Of a DNA stretch of 64,000 bases, positions 28,260-41,200 are shown in pieces. This stretch comes from Paracyclopina nana (lineage: Eukaryota > Arthropoda > Copepoda > Cyclopoida > Cyclopettidae), in the NCBI GenBank assembly GCA_019096065.1, contig JAGUCH010000004.1:1922001-1986000 (forward strand), in the 5' to 3' direction. A program made the position numbers and the translations under genes. The notes beneath the pieces were generated by a model. That model saw only the letters and a list, made by a program, of their open reading frames with translations. It searched no databases and was not told where the DNA came from. The first letter of the stretch is position 1. Every line of letters starts with the position of its first letter.

Positions 28260-28681
28260 TAGTGATGGAACGAGCCGGAATTCTTCAGCTTGATCAAGCT
28301 TCAAGCTTTTGGAAAGGCGTTCGAGCGATCCCAAGCTTTTGAAAATTATTATCATGCTTTTTCAAGCTCAAAATTTCACACTTCAAGCTTTTCACTATTT
28401 TTGTATATTAATATAAAAATGGCGATTTATCCCCGCATAGGGCAAAATTACCCTGATAAATGCAAAAATGGACAGAAAAAGATTTAACTCAAGTTAAGTA
28501 TTGCTTTCACTATGGAATTTGCTAATTTTTAAATAAGCCCTTTATTTCCTAAGATTAAAAAATAAGTTTTGCAATTTTTGGTGTCAAGCTCTTTCAAGCT
28601 TTGCCTTTATTTTGTCTTCATGCTTTTTCAAGCTTTTCATTTGGTTCCAGCGATCCCAAGCTGAAGCTCTTTCCATCGCTA
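28260..28681. mobile_element. Inverted-repeat element, possibly hAT-type MITE
   Basis: Left end TAGTGATGGAACGAGC corresponds to the reverse complement of the right end (TAGCGATGGAAAGAGC). Inside, AAGCTT-containing blocks and AGCGATCCCAAGCT occur near both ends in inverted order. The flanking octamers GTTACTTA and GCTTCTCA match at 5 of 8 positions, compatible with a decayed 8 bp target duplication. No transposase is present. Confidence 0.55.
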
Positions 28682-31141
28682 GCTTCTCAGAAGTGTTTCT
28701 TTTTTCAAAGATATTTAATTTGGAAAATGCGAAATTAAACAAGTAAAATCCTGAAAACAGAATTACTACATATGTGTTGTAGTTCTGTTTTTGCAAGAAC
28801 ACTCAAAATATCCGTTATAAAATGTAGCAATTTTTTTTCTGCCTTTTGAAGCAAATTTGGTCGTTTGACAGGGAAGCTAATTTTCTGCAAAGTCATATTC
28901 TTGTAAGCTCTCTTTTTTGCAGCAATGGCCATTTTCACATCCCTTTTCTTGAAATACACGCCTTCGTGAGAAAAGCTATGCGAAAGAATTTTAATGTCAT
29001 TTCCCGGCCGAGTTGCGACAGCTCACAATAAATAGCCTTTTTCACAATTGCTTACACCAAAAAACAATCAAAGCTTTCATGGGAGCGAAAATTGACATGG
29101 AAGTAGCAACAAGCTTCCCTTGAGTTATTACACTAGCATGTGTCAAGACCTTTTACGGGCCAGGGGGAAAAGCTGGCCTAATACTGAAAATTGATAATTC
29201 TAGGAATTTCTTTGTTTTTGCCCAGCCCTGATTGGCAGGCCACAAGAATATTCTAAACATACGCTCTGCTTTTACTTATTCCCTCTTGTTTTCTCAAGTC
29301 TAGACATAGCACATCAAGTCAAAACATGCTTGAATAGATGATTGTCTTTAGGCATCCTGCTACCAACTCTTGTAAGTTATTAGTAGAGATGAAAAGGAGA
29401 TAATTGCTTGCTTTGACTATTCTTAGAGTGCACAGTGGGTCCCGTTGAAGCATTTTCCTCCATTTCTGATTTTTCGTCAAATCGGCAGTGCATTAGAAAA
29501 GCCCCTAAATGACTGTAAAACTCGAACTTTTAACTCTTTCTAGCAAAGTCTTACGCACATCCACGCACTTTTTTTGCAATCCAACCCTGTTCATATTACT
29601 TTTTCTCTAATTTGACAGTGTTATAGGTTGGACAACCTTGGACATAATAAGTTCTGCTAATATTTGGTTTAGTTTTACATGGAAATAGAAGAGTCATCTT
29701 TTTGGGTCAATTTTGACACTTATTTTAAATGAAATCCTGTTCTCTTGTGGCCTAAAATACTTAAACTAACTCTAATTAAAGGCTTCAACAAAAAAATCAT
29801 AGTTCTAATGGAACAGTAAAAGCTTGTAGCCACTTTTTGACATTTCTTTTTTCTTAGATTTTTTTATCAAAATCAGGATGCTTCTCAAACATGATCTTCA
29901 ATTCACAAATCGAATTGAATTTAGAGCCTTTTAAATGGCCAATTCTGATCACCAAGAACCCATAGGAACTATTATAAGATAAAAAAGTGTTTGAAACTGG
30001 ATTTCATAATTTAGCTGAAATGGAGAAATAAGGGTCTCCGTGGCCCACTGTGGAGTGGTCATTGCAGTTTGAACTGGAGCTCCATTGTTCTTCTTAAAAA
30101 AGTGAAAGCTTATCCCAAGATGACATTTGCATGTAATTTAAGACATTTAGCATAATGGCCTTTTTTTAAAAGAAAGTTTGTGCATCACCTGGCAGAAAAT
30201 TGCAAAAGGAGTTGATAAGGTGTGGAAATGTGGTGCACATTTTGGAAAGCTCATTATTCAAAAATCTGACGTCCGCCCTTCTTTTGCAGTACACATGAGG
30301 ATAATAATGAGCAGCTCAAAGTGCTTTAAATTCCAAAATACTTTTTTTAAAGCTTACATCATTTCTATGGCAAGCAGCTAACTAATGCGTTTGACAGGTG
30401 CAAAATGATGGCCTCAAAATTGCCATAACTATTTAAATAGCCATGTTGAAAAAAGAGTCTGGATTCACTCTACTAGTCCATGTTGCTTCCTAGAAAGCGT
30501 GTTTTTTTAGGGGGAATAAATTATGCTAGACCTCGCGTAAATAATTGTTGGCGTCAAAAATGGCGGCATTTTTCTGGGCCCTTGGTGAATAATAGCTACA
30601 AGCCTGCTTGACCTCTCTGCTTTTTCAAGGGTCCATTATTTCCCGTACAATCCCTGCTGACAACCATGCCTGACCTATTTCAATTGTGGCTTTTATGCCG
30701 CTTGCTCAAAGTGAAAGAACTTTCAACTATTACAGCCGTTATGTAACTCCCCATTTCTAGTAGAAAAGTAGTCAGGCTCCAATTGATTTGCCCTGAGAGC
30801 TGTGCAAATTTTCATGGCCCAAAAGGTGAGATAAGCATCATTAGACCAAAGGTAAGAAGAATTTTATTAGAGTCTCATCACTTTTTATGTTTACAGAGCT
30901 AAAAGGGGAATTTTAGTGGATCCTAAAAGGTAGAATGTGAGAGTGTAGACTCAATGCAGAACGGCTCTGAGCTGCTTTCACTGTGGGCCAGCTTTGAAAA
31001 GTTCAAGCTGAATGACCTGCTAGAAAAGCTGCATTTTTGAGCTGAAAGGCAGAAGAAAAATACTCTGAGGTAATACTTGGGCAATCAGACGCAGGCCAAA
31101 GCTTTCAGCTTAGTGTTACCAGGTAGGAGAGAGTGACAGTA
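28682..31141. other. Long AT-rich intergenic region
   Basis: 2.5 kb without a supportable gene; upstream region of the SETD7-like gene. Several short open frames lack family resemblance or splice support. Confidence 0.45.
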
Positions 31142-33153
31142 ATGGCTGGTCAAGATTGCAACAACAAGAATGGGGAGGAACATCAAGACACTTCTTTACC
31201 TCAAGCAGATCAGTCGAGCACTGACTGTCAAGAAGAATACCAGTCGGCAGATTATGACAATACCAATTACACGTTAAGTGGAGGTATGCTTTTTGATGTT
31301 ATTGTATATGGAGGAAAATGCATCAGTGTGACAATTGCTATTTGCAGCTGGCATAATGGAAATCCTTACTAACTCTTATGATAATCCCTCCGAATGCATA
31401 AGGATTTGGCTTAAGGAGATTGAAAAGGATGGATTCCACATTTTCCCCATCAAATACGACGCCCTGGAGAAGTTTCACAACAAAAACAATGAGGACTTTG
31501 AGCTTGACACCGAGGAGCAATTTTGCGTTGAAGATCCTTTCTCTGAAGTCTCCCCTCAAGACATTGAAAGATATGAGCGAGAAGATGGACAGTCACCCAA
31601 TGTTGGACTAAAAGGAAATTGCACCATTTTCCTTAATAATGGTTTTGAGTTGAGTGGAAGATGGCGCAATAATCGTAGGACTGGACCAGGCTTGATTTGT
31701 GGAAAGGCTCTCGAGAAAATGGGCATCAAATCCATCTGGGGCAAATATAAAGATGGCTTTTTATCAGGTTTAGGCAAAGCAATTCTACTGGAAGGAGATT
31801 GCACCTTGGAAGGGCAATTCGTAGGTGGAAAATTGCATGGGCCAGTCAGAGGGCTGACCAGTCGAGGTAACGAAAAAGCTCTTCACCCTTTTTGCAATTA
31901 TTACCATCACTTTTATGTAATGAAGAGAGGCAAAGCTGTTAAGAAAAGAACCAAAGATTTTAGACAGGATACATCTTTGATGTCAAGGTATTTTTTAACA
32001 ATCATGGAGGCCACCACATAACTTCTCACCCTTTATGCTAACAACACCAATCACTTGCTCTTGTGTCATACTCAATTAGGGGTACAAGTGGCCTAAATTC
32101 AAATGCTGCCTCAACCTTCTTTGTTGGTGTGTTTCAGTACTCATTTATGTAGGAAACTAACACTATGAAAATGCTTCCAGGAAGGTTAGCTTGGGTTGGG
32201 TTGTTTAAGAATGGCAGACCTTATGGTGCAAGCTGGAGAGGCGTGGAAGGAGGAGCGTTTATGTATGGAAATGTTGGTTCCAAAGGCCTCTTTGGAGGAC
32301 CCAAAAATGCCTTCATTTATCCTGACATGGAAACAGCCCTATACGGATCATTCCACAAGGGGAGAATGGTTGAAGCATACCCAGTCACAGTGAAAGAAGC
32401 TTATTTAGACAAGACTCACTCAATTCTAAGGCTAAGGTTTTCAAAGCCCAAATACCAAGCGCCTGTTTTCAAATATTGGCCTTCTGGCCTTGATTATGTT
32501 AGTGTGCCACCTTTGCAAGAAGATCCATATGAGAGCAAATATGTTAAGGCAAAGTCATCTAGTATGTCTGACAATGCTGGAGATGGGCTTTATTTGAAGA
32601 GGGATGTAAAAGCAAATACAACTATTGCTTTTTATAATGGCATACGGTGCAAGCCTGGAGAAGAAGCTCCATTTTGTAATACAGGCTATCAGATTTTTGT
32701 TGACTGGAACAAAAAATCTGTGAGTGCACTCTTGAAATGTTGATTTTAGTCATTAATAGAAGTTGTTGCAGGAAATAACTTCAGACTACATGGACATACC
32801 ACCAGAATATGTTTCTTTGAAAAGATACAAAGCATCACTAGGCCATAAGATAAATCATTCTTTTGATCCCAACTGCAGGTTTTCATATTATAGCTGAATA
32901 TTTAACATTAGTTTTGATGATGATGCCTAGGTGGGGAACCATCAACCATCCTACATTTGGAAGGGTCCCACGAGTTGTTACCCTGAAAGACATCAAAGCA
33001 GGAGAAGAGCTCTCTTGTCACTATATGATAGACATGCAAGAAGCTGCTGATAATCTTGACCATTTGCAGTGGTATGTGGATCTTTGGGATGACTTTTCTA
33101 GAGGAAATTCTACCACAAAAATGGACGAATCGGAGGATGACATATCTAATTAA
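31142..33153 (+). CDS. SETD7: SETD7-like MORN-repeat/SET-domain lysine methyltransferase
   Basis: Predicted protein-lysine methyltransferase (H3K4 and non-histone substrates in vertebrate SETD7). Exons 31142-31283, 31348-31866, 32181-32719, 32772-32878 and 32931-33153, about 509 residues, against about 366 in vertebrates. The extra length is mainly an acidic, Gln/Asn-rich N-terminus of roughly 100 residues. MORN-like repeats include GFELSGRWRNNRRTGPG, IWGKYKDGFLSGLG, LEGQFVGGKLHGP and WVGLFKNGRPYGASWR. The SET domain has GDGLYLKRDVKANTTIAFYNG, the cofactor-binding NHSFDPNC and the GEELSCHY segment with the conserved Tyr. A 314 bp intron separates the MORN and late-MORN exons. Catalytic motifs are intact. 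Poly(A) signal at 33249-33254. Confidence 0.9.
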
Positions 33154-33248
33154 CATTCAGAAGCCAATTGAAACATTAATTTATTCTTTCAATATGTTGC
33201 ATATATGCATACTTTGGTGATACAAAGAACAAGGCTGAAATTTGTGGA

Positions 33249-33254
33249 AATAAA
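33249..33254 (+). terminator. SETD7-like poly(A) signal
   Basis: AATAAA 96 bp after the stop. The convergent minus-strand gene has AATAAA at 33185-33180, inside this 3' UTR. Confidence 0.65.
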
Positions 33255-33312
33255 CAAAACTTCTATCTTTTCAATTCAAGAGCTCTGTTAAGATCAATTT
33301 TGACCAGAAAAG

Positions 33313-34970
33313 CTACCCAGTCCTCCTTCTCCATGGTATTTTCCCCCTGATTAGATCTGAAGGTTTGCCCTGTAAGGTTGCATTGGCCCTTTTGATCACT
33401 TCATCATTATACTTGCAGCCAGCCTTTTGACAGTAAATCTTGAAGTTCCAAATGAATGAATTTAATTTGTGATATTGACTGAGCATCACTTCTTGCAATT
33501 CACTAGCAAGAGTATCACATTCTGCATCTCTAGTTTGTTCAAACAACCATATCCATTCCAAATCTACTCTGCTAAAGTATGCCACATTTTTCTTTGCATC
33601 ATTGCATGTTTTTGCCCCTTTGCTGTACACAGCATAAAGCAAGTGTAGGCCATTGTATCCATCAGCTCTCATCATGTCTTGAGTGTTTGGCAAATAATGA
33701 GATAAATAGCCTGAGTTGATTGAATCATCATCACATTGTCCTCCATCATCTTCAATTCTGACACATATCATGTTTTTATTGTTTCTCACAATTTTGCATT
33801 CCTCCAAGTTATTGCCCAAGACCTCAGCCACTACTGCAAATGTTCTGTTGACATTGCTTTGCCTGTACCAAAGCCATGAGAATCTCATTCCAGTTGGGAA
33901 CACAGCTCCTTTAACCTGCAGTCATTCAAATTTTAAAGTAAGTTACATAATCAAATTTTGTTTCTTACACCAGCTGATGCACACAGAGGTTGGATGCTTT
34001 TGCAAAATATAGACTCAACATTGACTGCTTTTACTAGTGCCAAATCTACTGCAAAGGTTGGGTGCTTGTTGATGTTTTTTGATAGCTCTAGCTCTATTGC
34101 CATCTCTTGTTGGTCAGGTGGCCTGAAATAGAAAATGTCATCTGATTTAATGATTTTGCATTCTTAGAAAAACTTCTTATACTACTCATGATTAGGATGT
34201 GCATGGTAAGCTATGAGCTTCAGTGGATCAAGTTGGTACAGGCAAGTTCTGCTAGAAATCAAATATTCCAGATTAACTGCTATTCCTGGGCAAACAATAG
34301 TCGGATTGTCATGCTCAGTTATGAATTTCTGCCAAGGAGGTATTTTGGCTGATTTTAGGCAATTCTCATTGATGCCTGCAAATCATTCTTATTTGATAGA
34401 ATAAGACTTTTAAAATTGCCACTTTTACTTCCAAAGTTTGATGCATCAATGCTCCCATAGTTGGATGTATCTATGGCTTCTTCAAGCAACTCTTCTAATT
34501 TAATGTTTGATGCTGAGGAGCTCCTCGCTACTCTGCCTCTTTGGGTCATTGAGGCTCCTTTTGTTTGCCTGCCATGGTCTTTGTCTGCGCTTAGCAAAGA
34601 AAACTGGTCAATTCTCTCATATGGATTAAACATGGCAATGAAGTCCATGTTAGTTTTTGCATCTAGGTACATATCCCTTGCTGAAACAAGATCATGTGTG
34701 GCAACCTAAGAGCGATTTTAGAGTAAGCTTACAAATTCCCTCTGGTCTTTTACTGTTCTTGATTTTGATTCTTCTTCTTAGGTGACCTTTTATAGTAATT
34801 CTGTATATGTATGGTAATAATGTTGTGGCTTCAGCTTCTCTTTTCACCAGTGTTCTGGATTGATTTAATTGCAGATTTCTATCTACATTAAAAACAAATT
34901 AGTTGAAAAAATGCCTCATAGTGACTTACAGTGCTGATAATAATACGATGTTGCACCACAAGCAGCACAT
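33313..34970 (-). CDS. Serine-protease homologue (S1 fold, catalytic His lost)
   Basis: Secreted trypsin-fold protein, probably non-catalytic. Exons in transcript order are 34970-34930, 34878-34733, 34680-34429, 34375-34186, 34122-33969 and 33915-33313, about 461 residues. The signal peptide is MCCLWCNIVLLLSA. A basic and Ser-rich N-terminal region of about 150 residues follows. The trypsin-like part aligns by landmarks: the strand normally ending AAHC reads VNLEYLISSRTCLY, so the catalytic His is gone. The Asp is kept in FAVDLALVKA. The active-site Ser region reads QCDDDSINSG instead of GDSGGP. The end RVDLEWIW matches the terminal helix. Such pseudo-proteases often act as cofactors in innate-immune cascades; that role is inferred only from the class. 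Confidence 0.75.
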
Positions 34971-35187
34971 GAACTAGAGGTATCTATGCTAAATGAGTTT
35001 TGGAAAAAAAGATGTATTAAAGCAGTTAGTAAATACATCACTCCCATATAATCTAATTAAACATGCATGCTGTTTGAATGGTGTCTAATTTCATAATTAT
35101 TTTTGTGATTCTCAATTTTACAAAATATCAGTTAAATTAGAGCCTCACTGGAAACAATTACTCAAGAACATCTCAAGCCAACTATAA

Positions 35188-37697
35188 TTATAATTGACAT
35201 TTGTCTTTGTCCTTTAATGTTTCATCACCATCTTCTTGGGTTGATAGATTGATCTTGTTCTCAATGGGAATCTCAACAGCTGCAGGCAGTTGTTCAATTT
35301 CTTCCATATGAGCTTGTAGAACTTTTGTTTCAGGAGGATTGTCTTCATTTGAAGGCCCTTCATCATCACTACTTGGTTGGATAACTTGAACTTGAATTGG
35401 CTCAGTAGTTGACAAGACATGATGTATCCTTTCTTCAGCTTCTTCTGATAAACTTTCAACCTCCCCAGTTTCAGCTGTTTGGATCACACTTTGCTTCTTC
35501 TCAATAGGAGCTTTGTAGGCCAATTTCTCCAAGGCAACAGTCTGCCTTTTTCTTACTCCAGAATGGTCTGTTTGATCTTCATTGTCATCAAAAGCAAGAT
35601 TGTGATGAGTGAATTTGGCTTCCATTGCTTCATTGGCTTCAGTCGTTCTCCTGTCCATTTGAGTTTTATACCATTTATCAGTTGGCGAAAAGAGCTCATC
35701 AATCAAGTCCTTGCCTCTGAAGCCTTCTCGATAAGCTCTTACAAAGGGAATCAAAGGGTAGAGTGCCACAATTGCCAAGGGAGTCAATTCTAATACCCAA
35801 CCAATACCTTCCACAACTGCTGGAAATTTGTAGCCATCATATTCCATACCTTGATGGATGTGCATTAGTCAACTTCAACTTGAGCCTTAGAATGAAATTG
35901 TACCTTCATGATTGATCCAAGCTAAAACTGTAATAAAGGCAAGAACAGCTGGTGTGACAACCTTCCAAAGCAGAGTCCAAAAGAATCTGATCACTGAATT
36001 CAGCTCCATTCCCATCTCAGCCAAATTGTCAAAGAACTTACCAGTGCCATACACCCAAGCCACATGAACCACTTCTAGAAGGCACAAAAAGAGCAGGCTA
36101 GATGTGCATCTCTTATCAAAAACTGTGAAAAGCAGAATTCCACCATTTGTGCACATTGGCACTCCACCCAAAAAGAATAGTACACAGAGGCCTGCAACTA
36201 TTTTCTGCCTATGTTTTGTCAAGGAAGGTTTTTCATCCAGTATAAAAGCCAAGAAAGTTTGAACACCTCCACAAACAGAGGACAAAGCTAAGTTGATGAG
36301 CATGAAGAAAAATAGGAATGACCAAATAGGTGGGATGTCCATTTCCAACACTGCAGAGGGATAGGAGACAAAAGCCAGAGAAATTCCTCCTTTGACCACT
36401 TCACTAACTTCTGTGCCAGAATTTTGAGCCAGAAAGCCCAGAATAAGAAATACAACTATTCCTGCATACAATGATGTGGCAGAATTGCAAACTCCTACAA
36501 TCAAGGCATCCCTTTGAGAATTGTTTCTGAAGTTGTTGTAACTTGATAAAACCAGTTGGCTACCAAAAGCCACGCTCAGACTGAAGAGAATTTGTGATGC
36601 AGCTCCAGCCCATATATTGACATCACTCAATTTATCCCAATCCGGGGTAAAAAGGTAGTCCAAGCCGTCTGTTGCTCCAGGCAAGTTGACAGAATAGGCT
36701 AGATGAGAGACAGTGAGAAACAGCTATGATTTATTTCAAATAGATACAGCTTACCCAGTAAAGCTGTCAACACCACATATGGTGAAAGGGTGATCACATA
36801 TGCAACTTTTCCATAAGATTGAAGCCCCTTGACCAAGCTCAGAAAAATGAGAACCCAAGCTCCGGCCAAGCATCCAACTAATTCCCATTGTATTGTGCCA
36901 TAATTGTCCCAGTCATATCTCGACCCATTTGATGACAAATAAATTCCAAGGACTCTACCATTAAAATAGTCCTCAGCTGGTGATACACCATTAGCTGCAA
37001 TTACATCTTTCACAGCAACTGACTCAATGCCATTGTAGCAGTTATCCTAAAAAAATAATTCCAGTCATATATTTCATATATCATCTCTTATTTGATACCT
37101 CTAATGCAATTTCATAGCCATGAGCTTTGCAATAATCAGTAAGAGAAGTGCAGTTTTTGTTGTAGTATGTGTAACTAGTCCCATATTCTTCAATACAGGC
37201 TTGCTCATACTTTTTAGAGTAGCAATCTAAGGTATTCCATGACTCTTCACATGATCCCCAAGGCAAGTTCTTTTGAAATCCAATAAATAAGTAGAACAGA
37301 GACCAAGCAGTGATAACAACATAGTAAACATTAACAAAGAATCTGACAAATATCATGGCATACCCAAGTCCTTTCAAGGCTGGGACCATTCTCCCAAACA
37401 CCTAGAATGAAATAGATAAGGGCTTTTGATGAAATATGAACAACAAATTATTAAATAAAAAAAACTTGCCTTGTTAGCACCAACTCTGGAGTATTGCCCC
37501 AATGAAAGCTCAATGTAAAAGGCAGGAATTCCTACAAGAATCAGTGCCACCATGTAAGGAATCAAAAAGGAGCCTCCTCCATTGACATAGCAAATGTATG
37601 GAAATCTCCAAACATTTCCTAGCCCTACAGCCAGTCCCAAACTTGACAAGAAAAATTCACAATGATTTCCCCAGCTTTCTCTTTGTTGATCAGCCAT
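35188..37697 (-). CDS. SLC6 family sodium-dependent neurotransmitter/amino-acid transporter
   Basis: Plasma-membrane Na+/Cl- coupled symporter with 12 predicted helices. Exons in transcript order are 37697-37470, 37401-37099, 37046-36755, 36698-35904 and 35849-35188, about 759 residues. TM1 carries the family signature [20 protein letters not shown]. Gly occupies the position that is Asp in monoamine transporters (AVGLGN), so an amino-acid-type substrate is more likely. The large extracellular loop after TM3 has paired Cys and NxS/T sites. TM10-12 end at [10 protein letters not shown]. The cytosolic tail of about 190 residues is long, acidic and Glu/Asp-rich for the family. Intron 1 uses the donor AAG/GCAAGT, a consensus GC-AG intron. 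Confidence 0.93.
37402..37469 (-). other. GC-AG intron in SLC6 gene
   Basis: Donor AAG/GCAAGT matches the strong consensus of GC donors. Joining to the acceptor CATTCTAG gives the continuous family sequence [15 protein letters not shown]. Confidence 0.8.
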
Positions 37698-38285
37698 GTT
37701 TTCTTGCTGAACTAGTAATCATGACCTTAAAATGTGTCCTATTAGTTTATTTTTTGATAACAAAATTGATTGTTGCTCTAGATGTCCGTTTTCACTCCTT
37801 AACATTGGCTTATCTATTTTTGTGTTTATTATTTTTTCCATTACATCTTTTTGTGTAACAATGAATAGAAATTTGATGCCCATTCAATATTCCTACTAGA
37901 TTTTGCTAGTTAATTTTGTTCCATGGCTTTGCTTCGCTCTTTAAGAAACTTAAAGTCATGCATGTTTCAGATAAGAGTATTTGCCAATATAATCATAGTA
38001 AATGAGTCTGTTCATTACATTGTTGAAGTTTTGTTATCTTGTGTATGCATACTGACATTATTCAAGAATCAACTTGCAATAGCCATGATGCAATAATATA
38101 TTTATTAACAATGAAGAAAAATGTAATGTTTATGCCAAGTGAACATGGAAAAAACCCTTTTCGAGAGCATAGGCACAATACTTAGTCTAAAAATAACATT
38201 TTTCTTCTACAGCATTGCAATATCAAGATTAACAAAGCAAACAATGAAATGTGACCTCCACCATTAAAAAGCAAATTCTCCATTT
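37698..38285. other. Intergenic region
   Basis: Contains the SLC6 promoter side and the 3' UTR of the next minus-strand gene; minus-strand AATAAA at 38106-38101. Confidence 0.5.
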
Positions 38286-41200
38286 TTAAGCAAGAACATT
38301 TGCTTCAAGCTCAGAACATTCATATATTCCTGGGGGAGCCACTGCTGAGTCTCCTTTGTACTTGGAGGATTGCTCTACATAACTTGAAGTAAATCCATTG
38401 ACCATATTATAGAAAAAGTCCTCAGGAGTAGGGCCATTAAGGACAGCTATATTTTGGTCATCTAGCTCCTTAAATTTCATAGGATGTGCTATGTTAGATG
38501 CAACATTAGGGCAAACATGGTCAATTGCATAAACATCATTAGTAGATATGTCCCATGCCCACAAATTAGATGTTGTTGAGTCACATCCAATAATGATCTT
38601 CAATTCATTTGTCAAATGGTCTTTGATTCTGGCACATCCAGGCCTCAGCATATTTTCTGGCAATCTATGCAAGTTATTATTACAATTTGAGCACTTCAAA
38701 ATGTAGTCTACTTTACTTTGGCCCATTCCTCCAAGTGTTGGTCTTGAAATTGTAAATGTCTATTTCAGAAACCAAAGTATTTGCCACATAGTAGTCTCCA
38801 GATTGGTCTAGCTGATGCCAAATTCCTTCTCCACCACCAATGAGAGCAATTTCACACTCATTTATTTGGACTGAACAATGACCACTTCTTTTTCTTGGCA
38901 TCTGAGTCCTTAGTGTTTCCCACCTTAAATCATGCTTCAAAATATACATCCTATCTTGCATTACATTCTGAGTTCCATCATCATCTGTAAAAAATTACAA
39001 TTATCTTATTTCCTTTTATTAGGGAATTTAGATTTACATTCTCCCCCAGAGGCAATCCAACCAAAATCTTCATTTCCAATTTTAACAGCAACTGCTGATT
39101 CAAAGTATAAAGGAAGTGGAAAGTCGTGAATTCTTTTCCATTCAGAGTCATGACAGTCAAGAAAACCACATATATTTGTGTTAGGTAATGAGGAGTTGAC
39201 CTGAGCATTCAAGTCAGGATGTGTGTGACCTCCACAGCAAAATACCCTTCCAAAAATGAAGTCACAGAACATTTCTACCTCTGCAGATGGATTCAAGTTG
39301 GTGTATTGATTCAAAATGCAGTACACATTTGGATCCTTCCGTGTTTGTTTTGAATTAATTCTACTGTCATTTTCAGAGTCAATGGAACCAACTGTCACAA
39401 TATCTTTGCTGGGTATTGCTATAAAGTAATTTTATTCATTATTTTATTGTTCTTGAACACATGAATTAAATTTTGCTTACGTGTGACTTCACACAGCTTC
39501 CCAATAAATGTAGCATCACAATTACAAGTACCATCATGGCAGTATCCACTATCTGAACACTCATGGTTCAAAGCGCTTCCCACACAATGTTCACAACCTG
39601 AAGGCTTACAAATATTGAGGTTTTGTCTGTGTTTACCCTACAGATTGTGACAATTTACTTTCTAGTTCCTTGTAGCACAATCCATAATACTTTTCCTCTT
39701 GAGTGGCAATAATTAGACGGTTAGTTAGTGCATCCCAAACCAAAGTGTCGCCTTCTTTTCCATGAGATTGATCAAAGTCAGGAAAGTGATGGAAAGGTAC
39801 CCAGTTTCCACTTCCATATTCCTGCCACTCACCTTTCCTATTCTTATAACCATTCACTCTGAAATACCTGCCACAAATGTCATCAGTGTTGTGGATAACT
39901 TTTGGTCCATATTCATAACTATTCCTAAGGCATCTCAGTTTTCCAAGTGTGATTAAACCACTTCTAGGTGTTGTCATGCCTTCATAAGTTGAGCAGTGTT
40001 GAAAGCTTTTCAAAAAGTCCATTTTGGTCTTTTGTTCTCTGTCAAATTGAATTTTGCTATTTCATGTGATTGAAATGTCAAGAATCAGTTAAATTTACTT
40101 ATATTGGATACTGCTACATCCATGGCTTAGCTTCCATCCTTTTTCTACACATTTAAGTTCAAGGTTAGCATAGATGACTTCCCTTTCATTTAGGGCTTGA
40201 GTTGCTCTAAAGTTGTTAATGAGCCTTTCATCAACTCCTGATCTATTAGTTTTCAGCTGCCATAACTTGCTAAGCTGATGCTTTGATACTTTCACCTTGT
40301 CCTGGACATGTGATAAATAAAATTTCATCCTTAAGCAATTACAAAATTTGCTACCTTAAATACGGTCCAAACAACTTGCTCCATGCATTCAAGATTGGGT
40401 GTTGTGAATGATCCCATGTACCTGTAATATTGATTTCTGTCTTCTGGATATAGATCCATTAGTTCCAAATGACTCAATCTGCTGGTTGAATCTGTCAGCG
40501 TAACATGGTCAATTGCTGAAATCATGTCATTCAAATATGTTATACCATTAGTTATTATTTACTAATTGTCAAACCATCAAATAAAGGCTTGTAGTGCTCG
40601 TTGTCTTCCTCGCCTATTTCAAGCAGAACTGAAAAAATTGCAAATGCATTTGGAAAATCTCCTGAACAAATGTACAAAGCCTCTTGCACTGTTCTTCCAC
40701 ATTCTTCATTGACATGCACAAATTGAACCTCAGCTCTTGATCTTTCCTAAATCAATTTTTGCAGATTACTACAAGGACTGATGAGGTTCAAGCTAGTATA
40801 CTCCATGAATTGTGTGCTCAGAGCCTCTAGTGTGCCTAGAGCCCCAATGAAGCAAGATGTGATCAAGCTCAAATGTGGATCCAAGTCCACCATTTTGCAC
40901 CTGAAAATGATGTCCAATAATTGCATCTTTAAGAGCAATGATTTATCATACTCTTGGTCTTCCACAATCTCTTGAGACTTCAATTCTGGCTGTTGTCCCT
41001 GTGTTAGTAACATTCAAATGATGCCATTCTTCATGGTAATTTAGCCATCTAAAAGGTAACCAATGCTTGACAACAGACAAATTTCTGGCATGAGGAATGT
41101 CAATTGGAGATTGGCTTGACCCATCTTGACAAGCATTCGGCCAGCATTCAAAATTTGATGGACCTTAAGACAAAAATGTGATCATTTAAAGATTCCTTAG

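Noticed and set aside
40747-41013. 88-residue minus-strand open frame in the carbonic anhydrase region
   Set aside because: Wrong frame. The true exons (41163-40952 and 40900-40802) read through it in another frame and match carbonic anhydrase.
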